Assembly (NCBI RefSeq): GCF_023721715.1
Contig: NZ_JAMDLG010000001.1
Span: 1,463,684-1,527,683 of the forward strand
Direction: 5' to 3'
From: Parasegetibacter sp. NRK P23
GTDB lineage: Bacteria > Bacteroidota > Bacteroidia > Chitinophagales > Chitinophagaceae
Length of the DNA stretch: 64,000 bases
Position 1 is the first letter of the stretch. Every line of letters starts with the position of its first letter. A model generated the notes under the pieces. The model saw only the letters and a list, made by a program, of their open reading frames with translations. It was not told where the DNA came from and searched no databases. Below are positions 25,519 through 34,347 of this stretch, piece after piece. A program made the translations under genes and the position numbers.

Positions 25519-26355
25519 ATGGAAAAACGTCTCATGGATGTAGCTGTGATTTCGGATGTTCACCTGGGAACCTACGGTTCCAGAGCGAAAGAAGTGGTAC
25601 AATACCTCCGCAGCATTGCTCCCCAGATTCTCATCCTGAACGGAGACATTATCGACGGCTGGCAGTTCAGTAGAAGATATTTCCCCCAGGCGCATTTACA
25701 GGTGCTGAAAGAAGTGGTGAGTATGATGTCGAACGGAACGCGGGTAATTTACATTACCGGGAACCACGATGAGATGCTGCGCAAATATTCTGATATAGAA
25801 CTGGGCAACTTCCAGCTTACCGACAAACTGGTGATAGAAATTAACGGTAAGATGACCTGGGTTTTTCACGGAGATGTGTTCGATAATACCACCAAAGGCG
25901 CGGCCAGGTTCTGGGCCAAACTGGGCAGCAGCGGGTATGGGTTCCTGATTTTGCTGAACCGGTTCATCAATGGTTTCATGAAGCTGATCGGCAAGGAACG
26001 GATTTCTCTTTCCAAAGCGGTCATGGACGGTGTGAACAAGGCCGTGGTAAAGATCAACAAATTCGAAATGACCGCCGCCGAACTGGCGATTGAGAAGAAG
26101 TACGACTACGTGATCTGCGGACATATCCATCAACCCGAAAAACGAGTGATCTCCAACAAGAATGGCTCGGTCATGTACCTGAACTCCGGAGATTGGGTGG
26201 AGAACCTCACTTCGCTGGAATACTATCAGAACGACTGGCACGTGTACCACTACGATGCCACGCAGTTCGCCCATAAGCCTGAAGAAAAGCCTCAGCAAAC
26301 GCTTACCGTGGTAACAGACGAGATCAACCTGTTCATTAAATCCCTCGCCATCTGA
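25519..26355 (+). CDS. UDP-2,3-diacylglucosamine diphosphatase-like metallophosphoesterase
   Basis: 278 residues with the calcineurin-like motifs in order: ISDVHLGTYG, LNGDIIDGW, TGNHDEM, VFHGDVFD and CGHIHQPE. These bind two metal ions. The spacing and the VISDVHLG start are those of LpxH-type enzymes that cleave UDP-diacylglucosamine in lipid A synthesis. In Bacteroidota this group also contains uncharacterised phosphoesterases, so the lipid A role is likely but not certain. It is the first gene of a four-gene operon, two bases before a glycosyltransferase gene. Confidence 0.85.
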   Translation: MEKRLMDVAVISDVHLGTYGSRAKEVVQYLRSIAPQILILNGDIIDGWQFSRRYFPQAHLQVLKEVVSMMSNGTRVIYITGNHDEMLRKYSDIELGNFQLTDKLVIEINGKMTWVFHGDVFDNTTKGAARFWAKLGSSGYGFLILLNRFINGFMKLIGKERISLSKAVMDGVNKAVVKINKFEMTAAELAIEKKYDYVICGHIHQPEKRVISNKNGSVMYLNSGDWVENLTSLEYYQNDWHVYHYDATQFAHKPEEKPQQTLTVVTDEINLFIKSLAI

Positions 26356-26357
26356 TT

Positions 26358-27392
26358 ATGAAAATATTATATGCGGTGCAGGCTACCGGGAACGGACACA
26401 TCAGCAGGGCCATGGAACTGCTGCCTTACCTGGAAAATTACGGGAAAGTGGACCTTTTCCTAAGCGGTGACAACTGCTCCCTGGAACTGAATGCACCCAT
26501 CGCTTACCGCAGCAAGGGGCTGAGCCTGTATTACAACAATGGCGGCGGTCTTGATTACCTCAAAATGCTCCGCCAAACCAGTTTTACCCGCTGTTTCCGG
26601 GAGGCCCGCGACCTGCCCGTGGAAAAATACGATATGGTGATCAACGATTTCGAAGCCATCACCGCCCTGGCCTGTGCCCTCAAAAAAGCACCTTCCGTTC
26701 AATTCGGCCACCAGGCCAGCTTTCAGTCGGTTAATACCCCTCGGCCACAAAAGAAAGATGTTTTCGGAGAATGGATACTGAAAAACTATGCCCGCGCCAG
26801 TCATTATATCGGTCTGCATTTTGACCGTTACGATGAACAGATTTTCACCCCGGTCATCAAAAGAGAAATACGGGATACCGAACCGGAAAATCACGGACAT
26901 ATCACCGTTTATCTCTCCGCCTTCCCTTCGGCATCATTGGTTCCGCTCCTGAACCTGGTACCTGAAGCGCATTTTCATCTCTTCTCCAAAGATGTAAGGC
27001 AAACCACCCGGAAACAGAATGTGACCCTGTTCCCCGTTCAGAAAGAAGGTTTCGACAAGAGCCTCGCTACCTGTAACGGCGTAATTACCGGAGCAGGGTT
27101 TGAAACGCCGGCGGAAGCCCTTTTCCTCGGCAAGAAATTGCTTACCGTTCCCATCCGCGGTCAGTATGAACAATATTGCAATGGCGCGGCGCTCGAAAAA
27201 ATTGGCATTCCCGTTGTTATGAAATTAGATGAAAAGTTCCCGGGTATCATTCAACAATGGCTTCAAACCAAACAAACTGCAAGCGTAGACTATTCGATGC
27301 GCACGGCTTCCGTGGTGGAACAGGTGTTCCATACCTATCCTTTTGGTGCCGTTCCTTTGGCGGATTGGGCACCGGAATTGAATTTCAATTAG
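26358..27392 (+). CDS. glycosyltransferase family protein (MurG-like fold)
   Basis: 344 residues with a GT-B layout. It has the nucleotide-proximal N-terminus MKILYAVQATGNGHISRAMEL, FGHQASF, and a C-terminal donor-site GVITGAGFETPAEALFLGKKLLTVP. The last segment is the pattern used for UDP-sugar binding in MurG- and diacylglycerol-glycosyltransferase-like proteins. It follows the LpxH-like gene by two bases and precedes PH-domain genes by 18. A role in making a glycolipid of the envelope is a fair guess. The acceptor cannot be read. Confidence 0.83.
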   Translation: MKILYAVQATGNGHISRAMELLPYLENYGKVDLFLSGDNCSLELNAPIAYRSKGLSLYYNNGGGLDYLKMLRQTSFTRCFREARDLPVEKYDMVINDFEAITALACALKKAPSVQFGHQASFQSVNTPRPQKKDVFGEWILKNYARASHYIGLHFDRYDEQIFTPVIKREIRDTEPENHGHITVYLSAFPSASLVPLLNLVPEAHFHLFSKDVRQTTRKQNVTLFPVQKEGFDKSLATCNGVITGAGFETPAEALFLGKKLLTVPIRGQYEQYCNGAALEKIGIPVVMKLDEKFPGIIQQWLQTKQTASVDYSMRTASVVEQVFHTYPFGAVPLADWAPELNFN

Positions 27393-27410
27393 GATCACTA
27401 TATTAGTACC

Positions 27411-27938
27411 ATGGAATTCAGTAATGCTTCCGTGGACCCGTCGCAGTTGCCCGATGCTTCAGGCGTACCGTTCACCCCTCTTGAAAAACCTTATGCCCGC
27501 TCCCTTTCCTGGCAGTGGCTGCTTTCAGCTTTGTTGTTTATCGCCGTGGCCGCTGGCTTATACATCGGTGTCAAAAAAATCCGTTCCGATCTTTACCTGA
27601 TCATTTCTTTTTCTATTATATCGTTGGCGCATTTTATTGGCTGGTACCTTGCCATGCTTTCGTTCAGGAGAAAGGCTTACGCGTTGCGGGAAAGAGATAT
27701 TCTATACCGCTCAGGCTGGCTGGTGCAAAGTGTTTCCGTTTGTCCTTTCAGCCGCGTACAACACTGCTCCGTTTCTTCCGGCCTCATAGACAGGAAATTC
27801 GGACTGGCCACTTTACGTGTGTACACGGCCGGTAGCGATGGTGACATCGCGATACCCGGCTTAAAAGAAGCCGATGCCTTTTCGATGAAAGCGTACATCA
27901 CCGGAAAAATCAATGCCGATGAGCCCGCAAACGTATGA
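27411..27938 (+). CDS. PH domain-containing membrane protein (YdbS-like)
   Basis: 175 residues. Two membrane spans (about 35-55 and 60-80) are followed by a bPH2 domain: RERDILYRSGWLVQSVSVCPFSRVQHCSVSSGLIDRKFGLATL, a pattern shared by YdbS-like proteins. It is followed with a 26-base overlap by a larger relative with two or three such domains. Such pairs are widespread in bacteria and their function is not established. Lipid binding at the membrane is the usual suggestion. Confidence 0.83.
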   Translation: MEFSNASVDPSQLPDASGVPFTPLEKPYARSLSWQWLLSALLFIAVAAGLYIGVKKIRSDLYLIISFSIISLAHFIGWYLAMLSFRRKAYALRERDILYRSGWLVQSVSVCPFSRVQHCSVSSGLIDRKFGLATLRVYTAGSDGDIAIPGLKEADAFSMKAYITGKINADEPANV

Positions 27939-29412
27939 CTGGTCGAAGCCCCAGCGGCAGTCGCCCGCAGGATTGGGGTTGATGTTCTTTAAGGTGCTGA
28001 AAGGCTTCTTTAATGTTTTCCTGCCACTTATCGTGGTCTATTTCTTTAAAAAAGGAAGAGCCTCCGATGCCTATGAATGGGCCTTTGCGGGTCTGGGTGT
28101 TTTTGTACTGATAAGGGCCATCCTGGAATTTCTTTTTTACCGGTTCCATATCGCTGATGGTGAACTGGTGATCAAAAGCGGTATACTTCGGAAGCAAACC
28201 GTATCTCTTCCACTGGAAAAAATCCAGGGGGTGCAGTTGGAACAGAATATCTACCACAAAGCGCTGGGTATTACCAGAATGGGGTTTGACAGTGCCGGAA
28301 CTGAAAAAACAGAGGTAAAAATTGACGCGATCGGGCTGGAAAAAGCTGCCGCTTTAAAAGCATTTATACTGGAACGGGCCGCCACGGAGGAAGAACAAAC
28401 AGCTTCCGGAAACATTGCGGCCCCCTACGAATATGATGAGAAAAAGATCATCCAACTCGGGTTTGCCGATTTGCTGAAACTCAGTTTCTCGGCCAATCAC
28501 ATAGAGGCGTTCTTTATCCTCCTGGGCTTTCTTTTTTCGCTGTTGCAGCAGGCGCGTGATGTGGTGGAGGACCAGATTGAAGCGTTGGCAACGGAGGCTT
28601 CCGGTTACCTGGTGGCAGGCTCAGTTTCCCTGTTCGTATTCCTTTTCCTGCTCACGCTTATTGTGTCCATCGTTTTTTCCGTGCTGCGCACTTTTCTCAC
28701 CTACTTCAATTTTTTCATCAGTTCACGGGAGAAAGGGTTCCGGATTTATGGCGGACTAATACAGGTAAGGGAAAAACTGGTGCCTTACCGTAAAATCCAG
28801 TACATCTCCTGGAAAGCGAACTTCGTGCGCCGAAAGATCGGTATCTGGATGCTCCAGTTTCATTCCATTGGCAGTGATGCCGTGAAAGAAAACCAGCAGG
28901 TGAAAACACCCGTAACGCAAGATTCTTTTCTTCCCGCGCTCCTCGAAAAATACCATCCTGAACTGGATCAGAACACGGTGAACGGGAATGGAATATCACG
29001 GTTGTACGCCATCAGAAGAACCCTTTTTACCGGGCTGCTTCCCGCCATTGTATTGTGTGGCGCATCTGTTTACTGGTGGGGTTTACATGCGATCTGGTGG
29101 TTGCTGTTGGTTCCGGTGGTCTATGCGCATACCCGTGTTTTCACCAGCAGATTCCGTTTTTTCCTCGAAGCAGAAGCCATTCAACTCCGCAAAGGGGTAT
29201 GGGGTACACACAATGCCTTGTTGAGATGGGATAAAATACAGAAAGTATCGCTCCGGGAAAGCATGTACCAGCAGAAAAAGCACCTTGCCACCCTGGTACT
29301 GCATACCGCAGGAGGCGTGGTAACGCTACCCTATATTAAAAAGCAGGAAGCGGTTCAACTCATGAACTACGCTTTATTTAAAGGTGAAATTTCGGGGAGC
29401 GACTGGATGTAG
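27913..29412 (+). CDS. PH domain-containing membrane protein (YdbT-like)
   Basis: 499 residues. The start used overlaps the previous gene by 26 bases, and a second ATG at 27919 is just as likely. It has at least two bPH2 domains: one near 70-150 (VIKSGILRKQTVSLPLEKIQGVQLEQN) and one near 270-330 (YGGLIQVREKLVPYRKIQYI). A third is probable near 410-490 (QLRKGVWGTHNALLRWDKIQKV). Pairs of membrane spans lie between them. It ends exactly at the convergent panD-like gene (29412/29413). Confidence 0.83.
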   Translation: MPMSPQTYDWSKPQRQSPAGLGLMFFKVLKGFFNVFLPLIVVYFFKKGRASDAYEWAFAGLGVFVLIRAILEFLFYRFHIADGELVIKSGILRKQTVSLPLEKIQGVQLEQNIYHKALGITRMGFDSAGTEKTEVKIDAIGLEKAAALKAFILERAATEEEQTASGNIAAPYEYDEKKIIQLGFADLLKLSFSANHIEAFFILLGFLFSLLQQARDVVEDQIEALATEASGYLVAGSVSLFVFLFLLTLIVSIVFSVLRTFLTYFNFFISSREKGFRIYGGLIQVREKLVPYRKIQYISWKANFVRRKIGIWMLQFHSIGSDAVKENQQVKTPVTQDSFLPALLEKYHPELDQNTVNGNGISRLYAIRRTLFTGLLPAIVLCGASVYWWGLHAIWWLLLVPVVYAHTRVFTSRFRFFLEAEAIQLRKGVWGTHNALLRWDKIQKVSLRESMYQQKKHLATLVLHTAGGVVTLPYIKKQEAVQLMNYALFKGEISGSDWM

Positions 29413-29778
29413 TCAGAAGATGTAATCCTTTACTTCCTTTACAAAATTCTGTTCATCGGTGTACACGATGCGCGGCACGTGGGTATCCGCCTCTTTTCTT
29501 TTTACATAAGCGAAGGAAAGCACATGAATGTGGTCGCCCGCGTTGAAGTGTTTGGAAGCGGCACCGTTCACGGTAACCAGCCCCCTATCTTTGGAAGGTA
29601 CCACATAAGTGAGTATGCGGCTTCCATTTGTTTTATTGTTCACATGCACCAACTCAAACTTTTTCAATCCGGCCGCGTCAATAATTTCCTGGGGCAGCCC
29701 AATGCTGCCGGGGTAACTTTCCACGCTTTCGGTAACGATCAGTTCCTGTACTTTAACCCTGAGCAATTCTAATAACAT
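29413..29778 (-). CDS. aspartate 1-decarboxylase-like protein (divergent PanD)
   Basis: 121 residues. PanD makes beta-alanine for pantothenate from aspartate, using a pyruvoyl group formed by cleavage at Gly24-Ser25. The protein keeps Gly24-Ser25 (S-YPGS), Lys9, Arg54, Thr57-Tyr58 and the NGAA motif at 71-74, at essentially the positions they have in E. coli. The rest is much altered: His11 is Gln, and there is an extra 20-residue C-terminal tail. It may be a paralogue with a changed substrate. The gene stands alone, convergent with the PH-domain operon and 88 bases from the flavin reductase gene. Confidence 0.75.
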   Translation of the reverse strand: MLLELLRVKVQELIVTESVESYPGSIGLPQEIIDAAGLKKFELVHVNNKTNGSRILTYVVPSKDRGLVTVNGAASKHFNAGDHIHVLSFAYVKRKEADTHVPRIVYTDEQNFVKEVKDYIF

Positions 29779-29866
29779 CGAAGGATCATTTTATTTTAGC
29801 AATACAGGTGAACAGTGCAATGATTGTACCCAAGATACACAATTTACACTTCAATGAATGTGAATA

Positions 29867-30754
29867 TCAGGTATTTAATGAGAGCAGCACCTGCCAGGCC
29901 GATGCTTCGTTGCGTTGTTCCAGGAGTTCATGGGCGTAACGGTGCAGTTCTCTTTCCATCTCATCGGGACTTACACTATAGTATTGAAAAATCTGTTTCA
30001 GCCGATCGTCGGTGAAAGCGGGATCCACGTTGGGGATCACATTGACGTTAGCCAGCATGCCCAGGTCGTTGCCGGTCAGTATTTTACTGTTCCGGATTGC
30101 GTCTGGCAGGGCATCGATCCCGATGCCCAGTTGGGTGTTGGGCTTGGGTACCTTAAATAGACTTTCCGGCGTAACCCGGCAATACCAGTCTCCGCCGAGT
30201 CTTGCAACCAGGTCCAGTTTCCGCTGATCGATCTTTCCTTCGGCATCAAGGATATCATCGCTAATGTGGAGGCGCAATATTTCCGCGAATACGAGATTGC
30301 CCGCGCCGCCTTCCGTACCCAATGCTTTAATTTCAGTGACCCTGCATTCCAGTTTCACTTTACTTTCCCTCACCATCGGGGGGGCGACTAGCGTGGCTGG
30401 TTCCATGGTGAAACCGGCCTTGGTGAATTCGTTCACGTCCTTTGGGAACTCACAACTGGCGAGGCTTGTTTGCTGCACCATGTCGTAGGTTACAATATTT
30501 ATTACCACTTCGGGCACTTCTTCCACATTCTGTAAAGTATGCTTGGTGGTATTATCGCGTACCCTCCGGGCGGGACTGAATACCACCACCGGGGGATTAC
30601 TGGAAAAAAGATTGAAGAAACTGAATGGGCTCAGGTTTACCTGTCCGCTTTTGCTAATGGTACTGGCAAAGCAGATGGGGCGGGGCGCAATGCAGTGTTG
30701 CAGGTAATGCTGAAGTTCCGCGGGCTTAAGTTGTTGGCTGTCCAGGATCGGCAT
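29867..30754 (-). CDS. flavin reductase family protein (FMN-binding split barrel)
   Basis: 295 residues, larger than simple flavin reductases. The FMN-binding domain occupies the first 190 residues: APRPICFASTISKSGQVNLSPFSFFNLFSSNPPVVVFS is the motif of the DIM6/NTAB group, followed by TLQNVEEVPEVVINIVT. The C-terminal 100 residues are helical and common to the Bacteroidota members. The reaction is not known. Some members act as NAD(P)H:FMN reductases, others as plain flavin-binding proteins. Its start overlaps the end of the small membrane protein gene by 29 bases and so belongs to the same run as the FAA hydrolase. Confidence 0.85.
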   Translation of the reverse strand: MPILDSQQLKPAELQHYLQHCIAPRPICFASTISKSGQVNLSPFSFFNLFSSNPPVVVFSPARRVRDNTTKHTLQNVEEVPEVVINIVTYDMVQQTSLASCEFPKDVNEFTKAGFTMEPATLVAPPMVRESKVKLECRVTEIKALGTEGGAGNLVFAEILRLHISDDILDAEGKIDQRKLDLVARLGGDWYCRVTPESLFKVPKPNTQLGIGIDALPDAIRNSKILTGNDLGMLANVNVIPNVDPAFTDDRLKQIFQYYSVSPDEMERELHRYAHELLEQRNEASAWQVLLSLNT

Positions 30755-31241
30755 GAGCAGTTTTTGAAATGATCAATTGAACGAGTCTGACGCACTGCAT
30801 CAGGAAAAAAAGAACGATGGGCACCGCGATTGGCAAGAATGCCTGCTTTAATACTTCCTGTTGCTTCAACAGGATTTTCCGGGCTTCCTCATCATTTAAA
30901 GGCCAGTCGAATGCGCCGGGAAGCATGTAGGTATTGTAGAAATATTTATATGCCAAAACATTCACGATCATCGAAAGGATGATCATGGCGATCACGGCTT
31001 TTTTCCACCCGCTGCCCCATCCGGACATGGTTTGGAGCCCGAGGTGGAAAAAATACAATCCCCAAAGCAACAATAAAAACACCCATTTCCCCCCTTCTAT
31101 TACAAAATATGTATCCATCATCTGGATATCAAGGGTGCCATCACCAGATAGGAAAAGCCTTCCCAGGATGAAAAGGATGGAAATGCCGCCCAGTGCGGTG
31201 ATCCAGGTTTTTTCAGTTTTTGGTATGGATGGAGCGGCCAA
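30726..31241 (-). CDS. hypothetical membrane protein
   Basis: 171 residues with four hydrophobic spans (about 14-31, 51-68, 83-101, 139-160). No recognised family. A segment near residue 40, DIQMMDTYFVIEGG, is a mild resemblance to a motif seen in some haem-copper oxidase subunit I proteins, but there are no histidines to support a haem role. It lies three bases after the FAA hydrolase gene and overlaps the flavin reductase gene. Confidence 0.65.
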   Translation of the reverse strand: MAAPSIPKTEKTWITALGGISILFILGRLFLSGDGTLDIQMMDTYFVIEGGKWVFLLLLWGLYFFHLGLQTMSGWGSGWKKAVIAMIILSMIVNVLAYKYFYNTYMLPGAFDWPLNDEEARKILLKQQEVLKQAFLPIAVPIVLFFLMQCVRLVQLIISKTAHADPGQPTT

Positions 31242-31244
31242 TGG

Positions 31245-32255
31245 TTATTGGTTTTTTTTCAGGGCCAGTATGGAAAAGTCAGTTTCTTCTTTTACAATGG
31301 TATTGGTCAGAATGCCCAGTCCATCAATTTCCATTTCCACCACGTCGCCCGGTTGCAGCCATTGTTCCTGGTAGTTGGGGTCGTTCAGCTTTCCAGTGCC
31401 GTTCAGTTCCAGGAAGCAACCGGTTCCAACGGTTCCACTTCCGATCACATCACCGGGGTAGATGTTCACGCCGTAGGCGCAGCGTTCAATGATTTCCGCG
31501 AAGGTCCAGTCCATATCGGCCATATTTCCTTCGCTTACCTGGATGCCGTTCACCCTGCATTTCATGGCCAGGTTGTAGCTGTTGCCCGTATGCCCTTCTT
31601 TAGCAGGCACTTTCAGGTGTTCCAGTTCATCGGGCGTAACCAGCATCGGCCCGATCACGGTGGTGAAATCCTTTCCTTTGGCGGGACCCAGGTTCAGGAG
31701 CATTTCTTCCATTTGCAGGCGCCTGGCGCTCATATCGTTCATAATCATATAGCCGCCGATGTAGTCATCCGCATCTTCCGCCCGGATGTTCTTCCCCTGC
31801 TTACATATTACGATGGCCACTTCCAGTTCAAAATCCAGCTTTTCGAAATGATCGGGCATACACTGAATGGGACCGGGTCCCTGAATTGCATTGTGGTTGG
31901 TAAAATAGAAAATCGGGTACTGGTCGAATTCGGGGATCATCTCCACTTTCCGGTTCCGCCTTGCGGCGGCCACGTGTTGCCGGAAAGCATAACCATCGCG
32001 GCAGGAAGTAGGGTGCGGCACGGGGGCCAGTAATTTTTCTTCGGAATAAGGAAAGCCCTTTTCAGGCGCGATCTTCCCTTCTTTCAGCATTTTATCGAAA
32101 GTGAGGACCATCGGGAAATAAGAATCCCAGAAACCGAGCAGCATGCTCATGGAATTGGGCAGGTCCGAATGGAGGGCCTCCAGGTCGAAAATAAGGTTGT
32201 TGTGTACGATGCCCAGTTGCTCGTGGCCGTCTTTCAGGAAAGTGACAAGTTTCAT
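31245..32255 (-). CDS. fumarylacetoacetate hydrolase family protein
   Basis: 336 residues. The C-terminal FAH domain has the metal-binding pattern LDFELEVAIV, GKNIRAEDADDYIGGYMIMNDMSAR and GSGTVGTGC. The family hydrolyses or isomerises acylpyruvates, for instance in tyrosine or aromatic breakdown. No hmgA or other homogentisate pathway gene is adjacent, so the substrate is open. It is first in a three-gene run (FAH, membrane protein, flavin reductase). Confidence 0.9.
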   Translation of the reverse strand: MKLVTFLKDGHEQLGIVHNNLIFDLEALHSDLPNSMSMLLGFWDSYFPMVLTFDKMLKEGKIAPEKGFPYSEEKLLAPVPHPTSCRDGYAFRQHVAAARRNRKVEMIPEFDQYPIFYFTNHNAIQGPGPIQCMPDHFEKLDFELEVAIVICKQGKNIRAEDADDYIGGYMIMNDMSARRLQMEEMLLNLGPAKGKDFTTVIGPMLVTPDELEHLKVPAKEGHTGNSYNLAMKCRVNGIQVSEGNMADMDWTFAEIIERCAYGVNIYPGDVIGSGTVGTGCFLELNGTGKLNDPNYQEQWLQPGDVVEMEIDGLGILTNTIVKEETDFSILALKKNQ

Positions 32256-32374
32256 CAGTTCTTTGTTTTACCGGCAGGCGGGTTCCGGAACGAAGCCCAT
32301 TGTATAAAACCGGTTTTTTATTGAGTAAAATTTCCGTTTGTAACTAATTACTATTCAAACAATCATTAAAACTA

Positions 32375-32382
32375 TAAATTTG
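32375..32382 (+). promoter_or_regulatory. -7 promoter element for the fatty-acid hydroxylase gene
   Basis: TAAATTTG is an exact match to TAnnTTTG, 136 bases before the hydroxylase ATG. The region around it (32256-32517) is AT-rich and holds no gene. The long leader is unusual, so this may serve something else. Confidence 0.35.
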
Positions 32383-32517
32383 CAGCAGAATATTCAGCAC
32401 GAATATACCAACCCCCCTTATAACCGCATCATTTGAGTAACTTTTTCCTGCGCGGAGGTTTCCGGCAGCTGGTCAAAGTTGTTAGACGAACCAGTAAATT
32501 TGTAAAAAACCTGTTCG

Positions 32518-33174
32518 ATGAAGTTTGATAAGATTCATAATAAAGGTCAGGCAAGGTTGTTTGAAAGTGAGTACCTGGAAATGCTTACCAAAACGCACCC
32601 CCTGGTGATCTGGGGGATGTATATTCCCATCATAGGGTACATGCTGTACCATGCCAATACGCACCTGGGCTTCAGTGTACTGTTCATCGCGGGCATTTTC
32701 CTTGTTGGGGGATTCTCCTGGACGCTTTTCGAATACGTGGCGCATCGTTTTGTTTTCCACCTTGTGAGTGAGAACCCAAGAATGCAAAAGTTCGCCTACA
32801 TTTTGCACGGCAACCACCACCATTTTCCCCGCGACCGGCAGCGCCTGTTCATGCCACCAATTCCAAGCCTGATCCTGGCATCAGCGATTTTCGGGCTGCA
32901 GTACCTGATGCTCCGCGAATACACCTATATCTTTTTCCCGGGCTTTATGCTGGGTTACCTGATGTATGGCACCATGCACTATGCCATTCACGCGTGGAAC
33001 CCGCCTTTCAAATGGATGAAACCGTTGTGGAGGAACCACCACCTGCACCATTACAAGAACGAACACAACGGATTCGGGGTGAGCACCACGATCTGGGACC
33101 ATGTTTTCGGCACCATGTTCGATCTGAAGAAAGAGAAGGAAGACAAAGAGAAGGTGAAAGAACTCATGTTCTGA
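32518..33174 (+). CDS. fatty acid hydroxylase superfamily protein
   Basis: 218 residues with four membrane spans. The diiron histidine clusters are clear: EYVAHRFVFH, LHGNHHHFPRD, HYAIHAW and HHLHHYKN. These are the motifs of fatty-acid 2-hydroxylases acting on sphingolipids and of sterol desaturases. Bacteroidota make sphingolipids, so hydroxylation of a membrane lipid acyl chain is a reasonable role, though no sphingolipid gene lies near. The protein ends in a charged tail (KKEKEDKEKVKEL). Confidence 0.88.
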   Translation: MKFDKIHNKGQARLFESEYLEMLTKTHPLVIWGMYIPIIGYMLYHANTHLGFSVLFIAGIFLVGGFSWTLFEYVAHRFVFHLVSENPRMQKFAYILHGNHHHFPRDRQRLFMPPIPSLILASAIFGLQYLMLREYTYIFFPGFMLGYLMYGTMHYAIHAWNPPFKWMKPLWRNHHLHHYKNEHNGFGVSTTIWDHVFGTMFDLKKEKEDKEKVKELMF

Positions 33175-33177
33175 GCC

Positions 33178-33516
33178 TTACCATTTTTCTTCTTCACTGT
33201 CTCCTGAGGATTTATACCGCTGGCGCGTTTCCACTTTTTTGATTTCCCTTTCCATCATCATTTCAGAAATGATGACCGAGGCATCTGCGTTGGGATGATC
33301 TGCGAGCAGGCTGCGGAGTTTGTTTTCGCTGATGTCCATCCGGTAGAGTATGCGTACCAGTTTCGTAAAATCTTCGTTTACGAGTTTGTTCACGTAGTGG
33401 CGGAGCGCTTCCATGAACTGATCGTAGTGCCTGTAGCTGGCGATCTCCAGTTCCAGGTGCAGCCTAACGCCGTTGGCGGCCTCCTGCCAGATGGTGGTTG
33501 TGATCATTGCTTCCAT
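33178..33516 (-). CDS. hypothetical small helical protein
   Basis: 112 residues, no recognised domain. It is mostly amphipathic helix, with RHYDQFMEALRHYVNKLVNEDFTKLVRILYRMD as a helical core and a charged tail ending in EEEKW. ATG at 33516 is used; the second Met is three codons on. It lies 24 bases downstream of the TIGR02757 gene on the same strand, so the two may be co-transcribed. Nothing in it suggests a function. Confidence 0.6.
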   Translation of the reverse strand: MEAMITTTIWQEAANGVRLHLELEIASYRHYDQFMEALRHYVNKLVNEDFTKLVRILYRMDISENKLRSLLADHPNADASVIISEMMMEREIKKVETRQRYKSSGDSEEEKW

Positions 33517-33540
33517 AACCGCGGTTTTTATGGTGAGGAA

Positions 33541-34311
33541 TCAGAATTTTTCCAATACGCCAAGCCCGAACAGGGCAAAATCGAACCGCACCGGATCTTC
33601 CGGATCAATGGTGCGGAAATAGGCGGTCAGTTCTTCGGCGGCCTGCCAGTCGGGTAGCTTTCTTTCCATTAGTCCGAATCTTTTTGCAACCCTTGCTACA
33701 TGAAGGTCGATGGGCATAATCAAGTCGGCTGGTGCGATGTTCTTCCAGAGTCCGAAATCAACCCCGCTATTATCGTGCCTTACCATCCACCTGAGGAACA
33801 TATTTAATCTTTTGCAGCCTGAATTTCTTTCAGGGCTCGACAAATGTTTCCTCGTACGCATGGGCGCCCCGGGAGTACTGAAAAATGTTTGCTGCAAACG
33901 GATCAGGCCGTGTTTCACCGCATGCTCCTGTGCTTTCACGGGGGTGGGGAAAAAAGCTGTTTCCAGGGAATCGTATCGCTGGTAATGCTGTTGTAAAACC
34001 TGCACGAACCAAAGCAAATCCGTGGCTGTAAAGGTACGGTGTTTAAATCCAAGCAGCCTTTCCCTTTCCTTTTCTTTATGGTGGAGGATGAAGTTGTGCG
34101 GGCTGTTCCCCATCAAGGCCATCAACTCCTTTGTTTTCCCGATGATCGTGGTACGGTTTCCCCAGGCGAAGATAGCGGCGAAGAAGCCCGCGATTTCGAT
34201 GTCCTGTTTTTTGGAGAAGCTGTGCGGCACACAGATCGGGTCAGCGGGTATAAACGAGGGCGCGTTGTATTCGTCTGCTTTCCGGAGCAAGAACGCAGGA
34301 AGATCATTCAT
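33541..34311 (-). CDS. TIGR02757 family protein (DUF2400)
   Basis: 256 residues, a conserved family best known from Bacteroidota, related in fold to helix-hairpin-helix DNA glycosylases. Typical segments are present: FFAAIFAWGNRTTIIGKTKELM, LLGFKHRTFTATDLLWF, KRLNMFLRWMVRHDNSGVDFGLW and IMPIDLHVARVAKRFGL. The last is the counterpart of the catalytic region of HhH-GPD proteins. Its activity is not established. A perfect -7 element lies five bases before the ATG, so the transcript would be nearly leaderless. Confidence 0.88.
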   Translation of the reverse strand: MNDLPAFLLRKADEYNAPSFIPADPICVPHSFSKKQDIEIAGFFAAIFAWGNRTTIIGKTKELMALMGNSPHNFILHHKEKERERLLGFKHRTFTATDLLWFVQVLQQHYQRYDSLETAFFPTPVKAQEHAVKHGLIRLQQTFFSTPGAPMRTRKHLSSPERNSGCKRLNMFLRWMVRHDNSGVDFGLWKNIAPADLIMPIDLHVARVAKRFGLMERKLPDWQAAEELTAYFRTIDPEDPVRFDFALFGLGVLEKF

Positions 34312-34315
34312 GTGG

Positions 34316-34323
34316 CAAAGGTA
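34316..34323 (-). promoter_or_regulatory. -7 promoter element for the TIGR02757 gene
   Basis: The minus strand reads TACCTTTG, an exact TAnnTTTG match, only five bases before the ATG at 34311. If it is used, translation would begin on an almost leaderless transcript. A slightly later start codon is the other possibility. Confidence 0.4.
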
Positions 34324-34347
34324 GCTTGTTTGCCGTTTTCTTTCCGT

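Noticed and set aside
30726..31241. small membrane protein as a haem-copper oxidase subunit
   Set aside because: A DTYFVI segment is only a mild resemblance, and the haem-binding His are missing.
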